From Cohnella cholangitidis (GTDB lineage: Bacteria; Bacillota; Bacilli; Paenibacillales; Paenibacillaceae): 64,000 bases of DNA. Below are positions 18,974 through 28,720 of this stretch, one piece after another. The notes below the pieces were generated by a model that saw only the letters and a list, made by a program, of their open reading frames with translations, ran no database searches and was not told the DNA's origin. The translations under genes and the position numbers were made by a program. The first letter of the stretch is position 1, and each line of letters starts with the position of its first letter. The stretch covers positions 3,645,501-3,709,500 of the forward strand of contig NZ_CP041969.1 of the NCBI RefSeq assembly GCF_014107495.1. The letters are read 5' to 3'.

Positions 18974-20794
18974 GTGGACGCGAGACAATGGATGTCGATA
19001 TTGCTTTTTGCCGCGACGGCGCTTATGTTGCTCGTTGCCGTGCTATCGTACAGGAAAAGGCAACTTCCCGTGGCGCGTACGATGATTCTGGTGATGCTGG
19101 CGGCGGCATTTTATGCGATTGGTTACGCGTTCGAGATTCTGAGCCCGAGCTTGCGGGGCGTGAAGCTGTCGCTTCAGCTGCAATATTTGGGTATCCCGTT
19201 CGTTACCGCGTTGTGGCTTCTTCTGATCGTTCAATTTACCGGCGTATCGGCGCGCTTGCGCAGTCGCCTTACTTTTTTCCTGTTCATCATCCCCGTCTTA
19301 ACCTTCATTCTCCATCTCACGAACGATTGGCATCATCTCGTCTATTCGGACTACATTCAGAGTACGGACGCATCGGCTTCCGCGTATACGACCGTCAAGG
19401 GTCCTTGGTATATCGTGCATTCGATCTACAACTACTCCATTCTGGCATGCGGCATGTGGGCGATTATCCCGATGTACTGGAGGATGCTGCCCCAAGTACG
19501 GAAACAAGTCGTCGTGCTGATCCTGGGAGCGGCCGCTCCGGCATTGTTCAACATCGTCTATATTTTCGCGCAAAATATCGATTTCACTCCGTTCGGCTTC
19601 GCCGTATCGGGCGTTGTTTACTTATGGGGCATATTCCGGTTTAATTTGCTGCGGTTAACGCCGCTTGCGCTGGCCAAAGTGTTCGATACGATCCGGGACG
19701 GAGTCGTCTTGCTCGATCACGAGGACCAAATCGTAAGCTACAACGTCGCGGCGGGGGAAGTATTTCCGAAGTTGTCCGCCATTCGAAGCTACCCTGCCCC
19801 GGGCGGCGCTTTCTTGTCGGAAATCCCGGATTTGCCGGAACGGATCGCCTCCGCGGAAGGACGGGATGAGCGCTTCTCCCTTCAACTCTACCGAGAGGGC
19901 CGGACCAAGCATTACGTTTGCAGCTTTTCTTATGTTCATGATACGGGTAAAAACTCGATCGGCAAAATGCTGATGTTCAACGACATTACGGAGCTAATGG
20001 AGAACGAAGCGCGTTTGCGGGAAACCGCCCGGCAGTTGTCCGAGCTTAACGCGTTCAAGGACAAGCTCTTCACCGTCGTGGCTCACGATATCCGCGATCC
20101 GATCGCGCATCTCGTCAGCTTGACCGACCTGCTGGGCGAAGAACCTGCAGACTCCGATATCCTCCATGCGGAAGTGTTTCGGGAGATCCAAGGGCAAGTA
20201 CGAAGCACGTTCCACCTCGTCGATAATTTGTTGGACTGGTACCGGAGCCAGAACGGGGAAGTTGCTTTTCGCCCGATGGCTTGGAACCTGCAGCAGGTTG
20301 TCCGGCAGGCGCTGTCCTTGGCCGGAGCCAGAGCAGGAATGAAAAAAATTCGGATGGAGGAGCAAGTCGATGAGACGTTAACGGTGATTGCCGATAAGGA
20401 AATGCTCGATTTGATCTTCCGTAACCTATTGTCGAACGCTATCAAATTCACCGGAATCGGCGGTCGAATCGATGTCGGAGCTTCTTTGGACGGAGACAGG
20501 GTTAAGGTTTGCGTGAGGGACAACGGAGCGGGCATCGACGAGGAGACCTCCAAGTTGCTGCGACAAGAAGAGCTGTTTTTCAAGGAGCCGGGGCTGGCTA
20601 ACGAGGGAGGCGAGATGCGATTCGGTCTCGTGCTGACCCGCGAATTCCTTCGCATACATGGAGGCATTCTTCAGTTCGATAGCGTGCCGGGGACAGGAAC
20701 GACGTTCGCGTTCACGTTACCCGGCTCCGAGAGTAGCGAGAGATTGATGAAACAGGAAGCGGCGGTGAGCGCGCATGAAAGTGATCTTGGTTGA
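18974..20794 (+). CDS. Sensor histidine kinase with 7TM N-terminus and PAS domain
   Basis: A 606-residue membrane sensor kinase. GTG 18974 is chosen because GGAGG (18961-18965) lies 8 nt upstream. The N-terminal 220 residues contain seven hydrophobic helices of the histidine-kinase 7TM type. A PAS-like domain follows (FDTIRDGVVLLDHEDQIVSY), then a dimerisation domain with the phospho-acceptor in VAHDIRDPI and a HATPase domain (LLSNAIKFT, DNGAGID, GTTFAFTLP). Its 3' end overlaps the response-regulator gene by 20 nt, so they form a coupled pair. The signal is unknown. Confidence 0.9.
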   Translation: MDARQWMSILLFAATALMLLVAVLSYRKRQLPVARTMILVMLAAAFYAIGYAFEILSPSLRGVKLSLQLQYLGIPFVTALWLLLIVQFTGVSARLRSRLTFFLFIIPVLTFILHLTNDWHHLVYSDYIQSTDASASAYTTVKGPWYIVHSIYNYSILACGMWAIIPMYWRMLPQVRKQVVVLILGAAAPALFNIVYIFAQNIDFTPFGFAVSGVVYLWGIFRFNLLRLTPLALAKVFDTIRDGVVLLDHEDQIVSYNVAAGEVFPKLSAIRSYPAPGGAFLSEIPDLPERIASAEGRDERFSLQLYREGRTKHYVCSFSYVHDTGKNSIGKMLMFNDITELMENEARLRETARQLSELNAFKDKLFTVVAHDIRDPIAHLVSLTDLLGEEPADSDILHAEVFREIQGQVRSTFHLVDNLLDWYRSQNGEVAFRPMAWNLQQVVRQALSLAGARAGMKKIRMEEQVDETLTVIADKEMLDLIFRNLLSNAIKFTGIGGRIDVGASLDGDRVKVCVRDNGAGIDEETSKLLRQEELFFKEPGLANEGGEMRFGLVLTREFLRIHGGILQFDSVPGTGTTFAFTLPGSESSERLMKQEAAVSAHESDLG

Positions 20795-21926
20795 CGATGA
20801 ACCCGTGATGCATCTGATCATGAGGAAAATGCTAGTCAAGTTTCCCGAGGTGCAGGTTGCGGGAGCCTTCACGGATACGCGCTCCGCAGCGGCGTTCCTG
20901 AGCGAGAACGCCGACGTCGGGCTGGCTTTCGTCGATATTTCCTTGTCGGGCGAGAGCGGACTCGCGTTCGCCGCCGAGTTGGAGGAGACGGGCTGCAAGG
21001 CGCAGATCGTATTCGTTACTTCGCACAAGCAATACGCTTTAGAAGCTTTTGAGCTGTCCGTGGTGGATTACTTGGTCAAGCCGGTGTCCCAAGAGCGATT
21101 GGAACGGACGGTGAATCGCGTGCTGGCAGGCAGAGACTCCTTGCACGGGCATCCGCGGAAGGACTCCGTTGCCACGGCTTCAAGCGAAATGGTCATTACG
21201 GCTCTAGGGGATTTCTCCATTCAGAACGAGTCGGGGCGGGTGAAATGGATCTCGAGCAAAAGCGCCGAGCTGTTCGCCTATCTGCTGCTGTATCGGGGCA
21301 AACGGGTTGCCCGTTCCCGCTTGATTACCGATATTTTCGGCGGGATGACCAAGGACAACGCGGAGAAATACTTGAACACGACCGTCTATCAATTACGGAA
21401 GTCGCTGGAACCGTTCGGTTTGCGGGAAGCCGTACGTTCCGAGAATTACGGATACGTCTTGGAGCTCAGCCGCGCCGCCATTGATTTCGAGACGTTCGAA
21501 CGGCAAGCAGGCGAAGCAATCGGCATGGAAGCCGGAGATATAGAGAATCTGTTGCAAGTCGAAAGGTTGTACACGGGGGATCTGTTCGGCAGCAAAGCTT
21601 ATGTGTGGGCGATACACGAGACGGAGCGATTGGCCGAGCTGTACGCTTCTTTCGTAACGAAGTTGGCCGAGGCGCTCGCAGCTCGGAACAACACGGCCGC
21701 CGCCCACAAGCTGCTCGTTAAGCTGCATGCCCGCAATCCGCTGGACGAATCGATCGTCCGTCTGCTGATGAAGATTCACGCGCAGGAAGGGAATAAAAAA
21801 GGCCTGACCGCGCAGTATACCGATTATGTTAAGCTGCTAAGCAGGGAACTTGGCATTCGTCCGTCGAAAGAGCTGCTTATGCTGTACGATTTTCTGGTGA
21901 GCGGCCTTCCCGACGTCAAAAAATAA
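20775..21926 (+). CDS. SARP-like response regulator (REC, winged helix, BTAD)
   Basis: A 383-residue regulator. The receiver domain (1-120) has DDEP, the phospho-acceptor Asp in FVDISLSGESG and the lysine in VDYLVKPVS. Then come an OmpR-type winged helix (about 135-230) and a bacterial transcriptional activation domain (BTAD, about 240-380) of helical repeats ending LGIRPSKELLMLYDFL. This architecture occurs in Paenibacillus-group regulators paired with 7TM kinases. It overlaps the kinase gene and is presumably phosphorylated by it. Target genes unknown. Confidence 0.9.
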   Translation: MKVILVDDEPVMHLIMRKMLVKFPEVQVAGAFTDTRSAAAFLSENADVGLAFVDISLSGESGLAFAAELEETGCKAQIVFVTSHKQYALEAFELSVVDYLVKPVSQERLERTVNRVLAGRDSLHGHPRKDSVATASSEMVITALGDFSIQNESGRVKWISSKSAELFAYLLLYRGKRVARSRLITDIFGGMTKDNAEKYLNTTVYQLRKSLEPFGLREAVRSENYGYVLELSRAAIDFETFERQAGEAIGMEAGDIENLLQVERLYTGDLFGSKAYVWAIHETERLAELYASFVTKLAEALAARNNTAAAHKLLVKLHARNPLDESIVRLLMKIHAQEGNKKGLTAQYTDYVKLLSRELGIRPSKELLMLYDFLVSGLPDVKK

Positions 21927-21985
21927 CTTCACCGTTAAGGGGGGCGCGCGAAATCAAGGATAATATCCGATCCGCAACGCTGGGG

Positions 21986-22582
21986 ATGGGATGTTTCTGG
22001 AGTCCGGAAGCTTTGTTCGGCTCTCTGCCTGGCGTCATTAGAACCCGCACCGGGTATGCGGGAGGCACCACGGAACATCCTGCTTACCGCGAGATGGGCG
22101 ATCATTCCGAGGCGGTCGAGATCGACTTCGACCCTGAACTCATTACCCACGACGCACTGGTCGAAGTGTTCTGGAACAACCATAACCCCGTTAATATTAA
22201 TGGCTATAAAGGACGGCAATATCAATCCCTGTTGTTCTACCGCGATGCGGAGCAGGAAGAGACGATTCATCGGGTCAAGCAACGGATGGAGTCGGAGAAA
22301 GGGACGCTAGACACGGAAATCTTGCCCTTCAAGGAATTCCATATGGCTGAGCCTAGACATCAGAAGTATTATCTCAAGAGGTTCCCGAACGCGATCGAAA
22401 AGCTAAGCGCTCTATATCCATCCGAGGACGACCTAACGGATTCCACTTTGGCGGCCCGGCTGAACGGGTTGGCGAAAGGCTTCTCGAATTTGGAGCGCAT
22501 TCGGCGAGAAATCTCTCAATGGCCTATCGGCGCTGGCGATCAAGAAGCGCTAATCGCGTTGATCAGGCAAATCCGGTGGTAA
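21986..22582 (+). CDS. msrA: Peptide methionine sulfoxide reductase MsrA
   Basis: A cytosolic thiol enzyme reducing methionine-S-sulfoxide. The catalytic Cys lies in GMGCFWSPE, and the family motifs TRTGYAGGTTEHPAYREMGDH and HNPVN follow. The C-terminal extension is longer than in minimal MsrA. The first canonical start, ATG 21986, leaves only two residues before the catalytic Cys and lacks the usual first strand. The frame upstream codes IKDNIRSATLG without any ATG, GTG or TTG. AAGGGGGG at 21939-21944 sits 8 nt before an ATC codon at 21953, so the true start may be that non-standard codon. Confidence 0.88.
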   Translation: MGCFWSPEALFGSLPGVIRTRTGYAGGTTEHPAYREMGDHSEAVEIDFDPELITHDALVEVFWNNHNPVNINGYKGRQYQSLLFYRDAEQEETIHRVKQRMESEKGTLDTEILPFKEFHMAEPRHQKYYLKRFPNAIEKLSALYPSEDDLTDSTLAARLNGLAKGFSNLERIRREISQWPIGAGDQEALIALIRQIRW

Positions 22583-22666
22583 CGTTTTCGGCGTAACGAA
22601 TGCCCCTTTCACTCCGCAAGAAGGGGACGCGGTGCTGCAACGGAATTTGATTAAAATCAAGTGAGC

Positions 22667-22695
22667 AAGGGCGTCCCATTCGGGGCGCCCTTTTT
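22667..22695 (+). terminator. Intrinsic terminator after msrA
   Basis: AAGGGCG / CGCCCTT stem with T-run. Confidence 0.75.
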
Positions 22696-22807
22696 GGTGC
22701 GGTCTGCAAGCGGACGATAATAATGCGGGAGGTCATGCAGGAAAACCGCGAATAACCTCGAAATTTTAGGGTAAAAGTTGTAGCTTCATGAGGAGAGGAA
22801 GAATGCG

Positions 22808-25800
22808 ATGCTTCGAAAGAAATGGGTTCAAGCGTTAAGGGTACTGCCGATAGCCGCGGGAGTCTCTTTATTGGCGGCTCCGATGCAGAGTTTCGCGGCG
22901 ACGCCGTTGTTTCAGAATGCGGTGTCCGTCCATAACGGGATTTTGTTTTTTGATGCCTTTAACGGGGACGTCAATGGAGACGGCAAAATGGATTTGATCG
23001 TAGCGGATATAGGAGCCAGTCAGATCACGGTTCTGTTGGGCAATGGGGATGGCACATTCCGGCCTGGGTTGAATACCGCCGTAGGGAGTAATCCCCGCGA
23101 TATCGCTATCGGCGACTTTGACGGTGACGGGAAGGTCGATTTAGCGGTCGCCAATACTCGTGCCGCAACGGTCAGCATCCTGATTGGACAAGGTAACGGG
23201 ACTTTCGAAGCCGATGATTCACCAGAATCGGTTGGCATCGAGCCTTATGGCATAGTGGCGGCGGATTTGAACGGGGATGGCCATGACGATGTTGCTGTAT
23301 CCAATAACGGTTCGAATTCGTTATCAATACTGCTCGGCAACGGTGACGGGACGTTCGGTTCGGCGATATCTATCCCAGTCGGGATTAACCCTCGCAGTCT
23401 CGTGGCATCGGACTTCAACGGGGACGGCAAAGCGGATCTTGCAGTTGCCAATACTACCTCCAATACCGTAACTGTCCTGCTTGGCGATGGAAGCGGAACT
23501 CATTATAATCCGACCAATTACTTCACCGGCAGCTCGCCAATAGGTCTCCATGCCGTCGATCTGGACTTGGACGGCAAGATGGATTTGGCTTTGGCGGCGA
23601 ATATGAGCGATGCCATGAACGTGCTGATCGGGGACGGTAACGGAACTTTCTCGGCGCCGGTAGTCTACTCGGCCGGAGCCGGATCGTACCCTCTTGACTT
23701 GACTGTAGGAGATTTCGATGGAGACGGGAACCCGGATCTCGTCGGAGGTTCTCAAATCGGCGATTTGACCTTGCTGTTAGGCAACGGCAACGGAACTTTT
23801 CAAGCGGCAATGAACTTTCCGAGTTACGGAAGATTCTTGACCTCGGGGGATTATAACGGCGACGGAAAGTCCGATCTCGTTATGATTAATGACAGGGGCG
23901 TCTATGTGATGAACAGCGCTGCGGAAGGGGCTCTATCTTTCCAATCGGCTCTCTACGGGGCGGATGAGAACGAGGGATCCGTGATCGTTGCGGTCTATCG
24001 GACCGGCGGCACTTACGGACAGGCGAAGGTCCGAATTCAGACCGCCGACGGAACCGCGACAGCGGGTACCGATTACGCGGCTGTCAACGATACGATCGTG
24101 TTCAATCAGGGAGAAACGAGTAAAACTTATTCCATTCCGATTATGAACAATGCAGGCTATCAGGGAGATAGGACATTCTCCGTCCATTTAAGCTCTCCGG
24201 CTAACGGGGCGATTCTCGGGACGACAGTTACGGCTGCCGTGACCATTCGCGAGGTCGATCCGGTATCGGATACGACGGCGCCCGTCGTAGATGCATCCAA
24301 GTTTAGCGCGATCGACCATTATTCCGGAACGCCGGATCAGCTATTCGGTGCGGCTGGCGCGGTAGGGGAGCCCGGTGCGATTGTTAGGGCCTTCCGGTGG
24401 ACCGATTCCGACAGCGATGGCGTCGTTGACGCCGGGGAGCTTGGATCTGCTATCTCGCTTGGGACTAGCGCGGCCGACGGTTCGATCGCCGCCGCGAATA
24501 TCGGCGATCTTGCACCGGGTACTTACGCGTTCGTCATCGCTGCCGAAGATGCCGCGAGCAACGAGTCCGCCCGCAGCGCAGCGACGGCGGTAAACGTAAC
24601 ATTGGCGAAAGGGGCCGCGCCGGATACGACGGCGCCTGCTTGGCCTGGAGGGGCGGGGGTTGTTTTCTCCGGCGTTTCGACAAGCGGGGTAAGCTTGGGG
24701 TGGCCGGAAGCAAGCGACAACGTCGGAATCCAGGCGTATGAGATTTATAAAGCCGGTCTTCTCGTGACGTCGGTGCCCGCGACCTCGAGAAGCTACGCGA
24801 TTACCGGATTGTCGGCGGGGACGGCTTACGCCTTCTCCATTAAGGCCGTAGATGGCGCCGGCAATAAGAGTTCCGAGCTGGCGGGAACGGTCACGACAAC
24901 CGCTTCTTCGACTAGTTCCGGATCAGGATCCGGCTCGTCTGCGCCTAGCTACTCTTCGGAGAAAAGGTTAAAAGAGCTAAGCCTATCGATCGGAGGCAAG
25001 CCGCTGGCGCTTACGCCGAGTTTTCGACCGGAGGTCAACGATTATTCCGCAACGACTACGGAGGAGCAAATCGCGCTTAGCTTTGGCGCGATGCACACTG
25101 CCGCCCGAGTCGAGATCAATGGACAATCCGTTACCGGAAGCTATACGAAGTCCTTGGACAAAGGGGATAATCTTTTCAACATCCTTATTCGCGCCGAAGA
25201 CGGGACGACATTGTCTTATCGTCTGACGGTCAAGCGCGAATCGTCGGGCGATGAGACAGGCCCGGGTACGGAAGTTAAATCATCGTTTAACGATATTAAA
25301 GGGCATTGGGCGGAAGCCGACATTCAAGCCGCCTTCGCTCTCGGCATTGTCAAGGGTGATCAAGCGGGCGCTTTCAGACCGAACGCTGCTATTAATCGGG
25401 CGGAATTCATCGTCATGTTGAACAGAGTGCGGAAAGGAAGTTCCGACTCCTCTAACGTTTTCTCCGACGGACCCGCGATCTCCGCATGGGCTCGGGACGC
25501 GGTGAACGCCGCAGCCGCGCAGGGGATCATAACCGGCTATGGGGATGGAACGTTCCGGCCGGATCAATCGGTTACCCGCGCCGAAATGGCTGCTATGTTG
25601 GTAAGGGCCATGAAATGGCAGACCGAATCCGGCTCGGCCGCCACCGCTTTCGCGGACGATGCCGGCATTCCGGCATGGGCTAAGCGATACGTCCTTGCGG
25701 CGGCGAAGAACGGCATCCTGCAAGGGCAAGGGGACAATCGCTTTGCTCCTAACGAATCGCTCACGCGCGCCGAAGCAGCCGCTCTGCTCGTTCGATTGTC

Positions 25801-25819
25801 GAAGATATCATCAACGTAA
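22808..25819 (+). CDS. Cell-surface FG-GAP/VCBS, Calx-beta, FN3 and SLH protein
   Basis: A 1,003-residue exported protein with an AGGAGAGG RBS and a signal peptide ending near SFAA (31). Residues about 40-370 form seven FG-GAP/VCBS-type repeats, each with a calcium-binding DxNGDGxxDL loop, as in beta-propellers. Then come a Calx-beta domain (about 375-480), a region with a further Asp-rich loop (DSDSDGVVDAGE), an FN3 domain (about 610-695), a Ser/Gly linker, a cadherin-like beta-sandwich (about 720-810) and three S-layer-homology domains (about 825-1003) that anchor it to wall polysaccharide. Likely an adhesin or structural surface protein. Single gene with its own terminator. Confidence 0.9.
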   Translation: MLRKKWVQALRVLPIAAGVSLLAAPMQSFAATPLFQNAVSVHNGILFFDAFNGDVNGDGKMDLIVADIGASQITVLLGNGDGTFRPGLNTAVGSNPRDIAIGDFDGDGKVDLAVANTRAATVSILIGQGNGTFEADDSPESVGIEPYGIVAADLNGDGHDDVAVSNNGSNSLSILLGNGDGTFGSAISIPVGINPRSLVASDFNGDGKADLAVANTTSNTVTVLLGDGSGTHYNPTNYFTGSSPIGLHAVDLDLDGKMDLALAANMSDAMNVLIGDGNGTFSAPVVYSAGAGSYPLDLTVGDFDGDGNPDLVGGSQIGDLTLLLGNGNGTFQAAMNFPSYGRFLTSGDYNGDGKSDLVMINDRGVYVMNSAAEGALSFQSALYGADENEGSVIVAVYRTGGTYGQAKVRIQTADGTATAGTDYAAVNDTIVFNQGETSKTYSIPIMNNAGYQGDRTFSVHLSSPANGAILGTTVTAAVTIREVDPVSDTTAPVVDASKFSAIDHYSGTPDQLFGAAGAVGEPGAIVRAFRWTDSDSDGVVDAGELGSAISLGTSAADGSIAAANIGDLAPGTYAFVIAAEDAASNESARSAATAVNVTLAKGAAPDTTAPAWPGGAGVVFSGVSTSGVSLGWPEASDNVGIQAYEIYKAGLLVTSVPATSRSYAITGLSAGTAYAFSIKAVDGAGNKSSELAGTVTTTASSTSSGSGSGSSAPSYSSEKRLKELSLSIGGKPLALTPSFRPEVNDYSATTTEEQIALSFGAMHTAARVEINGQSVTGSYTKSLDKGDNLFNILIRAEDGTTLSYRLTVKRESSGDETGPGTEVKSSFNDIKGHWAEADIQAAFALGIVKGDQAGAFRPNAAINRAEFIVMLNRVRKGSSDSSNVFSDGPAISAWARDAVNAAAAQGIITGYGDGTFRPDQSVTRAEMAAMLVRAMKWQTESGSAATAFADDAGIPAWAKRYVLAAAKNGILQGQGDNRFAPNESLTRAEAAALLVRLSKISST

Positions 25820-25845
25820 ATCCCATAGTCGGAATGATTAAGAGC

Positions 25846-25897
25846 AGCGAGGAGTTAGCCTGAGATCGAAGGGCGAACTCCTCGCTCTCTTTTTTTG
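25846..25897 (+). terminator. Intrinsic terminator
   Basis: Long stem AGCGAGGAGTT / AACTCCTCGCT followed by T7. Confidence 0.9.
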
Positions 25898-25924
25898 CGT
25901 TCGGAAGCCCATTATTTAATTATG

Positions 25925-25954
25925 TTGACAATTCGCATCGGTATAGATTAATAT
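25925..25954 (+). promoter_or_regulatory. Sigma-A promoter of the peptide/nickel-type ABC operon
   Basis: TTGACA at 25925-25930 and TAATAT at 25949-25954, 18-nt spacer, about 80 nt before the binding-protein start. Confidence 0.7.
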
Positions 25955-26032
25955 TGCTTTAATTTATTAAACCGATCAATTAACTAGGTTTTATAAACGA
26001 AATCATGAATCATTTACAACAGGGGGATTACT

Positions 26033-27649
26033 ATGAAGCTCAAGAAGATCAATGTTCTCGTATCCGCATTATTGCTCTCGATATTGCTAGTCGCATGCAG
26101 CAAGGACAATACGAACGAGAAGGGCGCGGGAGCAAGCGCCGATGCCGGCGCCAACCCGAGCGCCAGCGCTACTGCGTCCGCAGAACAGAAGGAATATAAG
26201 AACGAATTGCATATCGCGCTTACCGCGCAGCCGCCTACGTTGGATTCCGCAGTGACCGTGTCGGCCGTCGCGTTAGATACGGCAGGGAATATTTTCGAGC
26301 AGCTATACACGCTTAATGCCAATTACGAGCCGGTACCCGTGCTTGCGGAATCGGTACAAACAAGCGAAGACGGCTTAACGTATACGTTCGCGCTTCGTAA
26401 AGGCGTGAAGTTCCATAACGGCAAAGAGATGACGTCCGAAGACGTCGTGGCGTCGATGAATCGCTGGTTAGCGATCTCCTCCCGAGCGAAGGTCCTGCTG
26501 ACGAACGCCAAGTTCGAAGCCGTGGATGGATATACGGTGAAGCTGACGGTAGAAAAACCATCCTCCGACGTCTTGATCTTGATTGCTTCCCAAGCGCAGT
26601 TCCCTTCGATCATGCCTAAGGAGATCGTAGAATCCGCGCCGGCGGATGGAGTTACCGAGTACATCGGAACAGGCCCTTATAAGTTCAAGGAATGGAAGCA
26701 AGATCAATATATCCATCTGGTAAGGAACGAAGACTATCAATCCTCGCAAGAAAAAGCCAGCGGATTCTACGGAAGAAAGGATGCGCCTACGGAAAATCTT
26801 TACTTCCATTTCGTAACGGATCACTCGACGCGGATCGCCGGGGTAAAAACCGGCAAGTACGACATTGCCGATAGTATCCCGATCGAGAATTACGACGAGC
26901 TTGCCGCCGACAAAAACCTGGAATTGCTCTCCTTCCCGGGAGGCGCGCTGACCGCATTCTTGAATACGAGCGAAGGCTTGCTGAAGGACGTAAAAATTCG
27001 TCAAGCCATCCTAGCCGCGCTCAATAACGAAGAAATCATGCTGGCGAGCTTCGCTAAGCCGGAATTATACTCCTTGGCGCCGGGTTACTTGGGAGCGAAC
27101 CAAGTACAATGGGCTACGGATGCGGGAGCCGAGTATTACAATCAAGCCGATCCGGAGAAAGCGAAAAGCTTGCTTAAAGAAGCAGGGTACAACGGCGAAG
27201 AGATTACGTTGCTGACGACCAAGGACTATGCGGAGATGTACGCGGCAACATTGGTTATCCAAGAGCAGCTTCGTCAGATCGGCTTCAACGTCAAAGTCGA
27301 TAACTACGACTTCCCTACTTTCCTGGAAACGAAGAACGATCGCAGCAAGTGGGATTTGTTCGTGGCGAGCACGGGTTATCAATTAACTCCGCCTCAGCTG
27401 TTGGCCGTCAATCCGGATTGGGCCGGCTTGGACGATGCCAAGGTAAAAGAAGCTCTGGCGGCAATCCGTGGAGCAGCGACTCCGGAAGATGCCAAGAAGG
27501 AATGGGAGAAACTGCAGGCTTACTTATACGAGATCGGTTCTTCCACCGTTATCGGACATTACAACGGAATTGTCGCCGTATCCAAATCGATCGAAGATTT
27601 CGAGCTCTTCGAGGCGCCGGTCGTCTGGAATGCCAAAGTAGCGAAATAA
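26033..27649 (+). CDS. ABC transporter substrate-binding lipoprotein, family 5 (peptide/nickel type)
   Basis: A 538-residue lipoprotein with a lipobox LLVAC (Cys about 23) and a Ser/Ala/Gly-rich linker. The SBP family 5 signature is clear: TYTFALRKGVKFHNGKEMTSEDVVASMNRW split over residues about 115-145, and GTGPYKFKEW. The family binds oligopeptides, dipeptides, nickel-chelates, glutathione or related solutes; the ligand cannot be chosen from sequence. It is the first gene of a five-gene importer operon, and a strong hairpin after it probably raises its expression relative to the permeases. Confidence 0.92.
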   Translation: MKLKKINVLVSALLLSILLVACSKDNTNEKGAGASADAGANPSASATASAEQKEYKNELHIALTAQPPTLDSAVTVSAVALDTAGNIFEQLYTLNANYEPVPVLAESVQTSEDGLTYTFALRKGVKFHNGKEMTSEDVVASMNRWLAISSRAKVLLTNAKFEAVDGYTVKLTVEKPSSDVLILIASQAQFPSIMPKEIVESAPADGVTEYIGTGPYKFKEWKQDQYIHLVRNEDYQSSQEKASGFYGRKDAPTENLYFHFVTDHSTRIAGVKTGKYDIADSIPIENYDELAADKNLELLSFPGGALTAFLNTSEGLLKDVKIRQAILAALNNEEIMLASFAKPELYSLAPGYLGANQVQWATDAGAEYYNQADPEKAKSLLKEAGYNGEEITLLTTKDYAEMYAATLVIQEQLRQIGFNVKVDNYDFPTFLETKNDRSKWDLFVASTGYQLTPPQLLAVNPDWAGLDDAKVKEALAAIRGAATPEDAKKEWEKLQAYLYEIGSSTVIGHYNGIVAVSKSIEDFELFEAPVVWNAKVAK

Positions 27650-27657
27650 TCCGAATA

Positions 27658-27703
27658 GAGGAGGGTGTTACAAGTTACCCGGGTAACTTCGCTAACGCCC
27701 TCC
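27658..27703 (+). promoter_or_regulatory. Intercistronic hairpin between binding protein and permease
   Basis: GGAGGG / CCCTCC outer stem with an inner perfect palindrome AAGTTACCCGGGTAACTT, followed by a pyrimidine-rich tract. It could be a leaky terminator or an RNA stabiliser giving excess binding protein. Confidence 0.6.
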
Positions 27704-27756
27704 TTCTCTCTCTTTTCTCTTAGGGGGATTACAAAATAGTCAAATGAGGGGTTTTA

Positions 27757-28706
27757 GTGTTCGCATATCTTACGAAAAGACTCTTATCGCTAATACCTGT
27801 GTTGTTCGTCGTCACCATAGCCATTTTCTCCATTATTCACATTACTCCCGGCGAGCCGCGGCCGTCATTCTGGGAATCGAAGCTTCGCAAGAGGAGATGC
27901 AAACGATCAACGAGGAGCTCGGCTTTAACCGCCCGATAATCGAACAATATTTCGCGTGGGTTTCCAATGTATTGAAGGGAGATTTAGGGGATTCCCTCTA
28001 CATGCACCAGTCCGTAGGAGAAGCGATCGCAGAGCATATCGGGCCGACTCTATCTCTGGCTATTCTGGCGCAGATCATCGCGTTAATTCTAGCTATTCCA
28101 TTCGGGATTATCGCCGCTTATAAGAGAGGCTCCGCGGTTGATTATTCCCTAATGGGAGTTTCCTTGTTCGGAATGGCGGTGCCAAGCTTCCTGCTAGGTT
28201 TATTCCTTATGCTCCTTATAGGCGTAAAGCTTCAATGGTTGCCCGTGGCCGGTTACGAGCCGCTGAGCAACGGGCTGTGGGCGCATATTCAATATTTGAT
28301 TCTCCCGGGAATATCCTTAGGGACGATCCAAGCTGCCCTAATTACGCGGATGACCCGTTCGTCCATGCTGGAAGTGATGAACTTGAATTATATTAAAACG
28401 GCGCGTTCCAGAGGTTTAAACGAGATAAGGGTGCTGCTTAAACACGCGTTTCGCAATGCGTTCTTACCCGTGCTTACGGTCATAGGCCAGACGTTCGGCG
28501 TGCTTGTCACGGGAGCGGTCGTCGTGGAGTCGATTTTTAACATTCCGGGATTAGGGCAGTTAATTTTGAACTCGATTGCCAGAAGAGACTTCGCGGTTAT
28601 ACAAGGCGTCGTTCTTATCGTTACGGTCATCTATGTAGCATTGAATTTAATCATCGATCTCTTATACGGTTTCGTCGATCCGCGCGTTCGTCTGGACCGC
28701 AAATAG
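27757..28706 (+). CDS. Peptide/nickel-type ABC permease, DppB-like (frameshift near N-terminus)
   Basis: The true N-terminus starts at GTG 27757 (MFAYLTKRLLSLIPVLFVV..., first membrane helix, HITPGEP) but runs out of frame. The rest (AAVILGIEASQEEMQTIN onward) is in another frame to 28706. One additional G near 27858, in CCG(G)CGGCC, restores GEPAAVILG, the expected family sequence, giving about 316 residues. The remainder has the BPD_transp_1 domain with the EAA loop (NYIKTARSRGLNEIRVLLKH) and five further helices. It is a DppB/OppB-type inner-membrane subunit. With a real frameshift the transporter would be inactive; a consensus error is equally likely. Confidence 0.85.
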
Positions 28707-28720
28707 AGAGGGGGTTCAAC

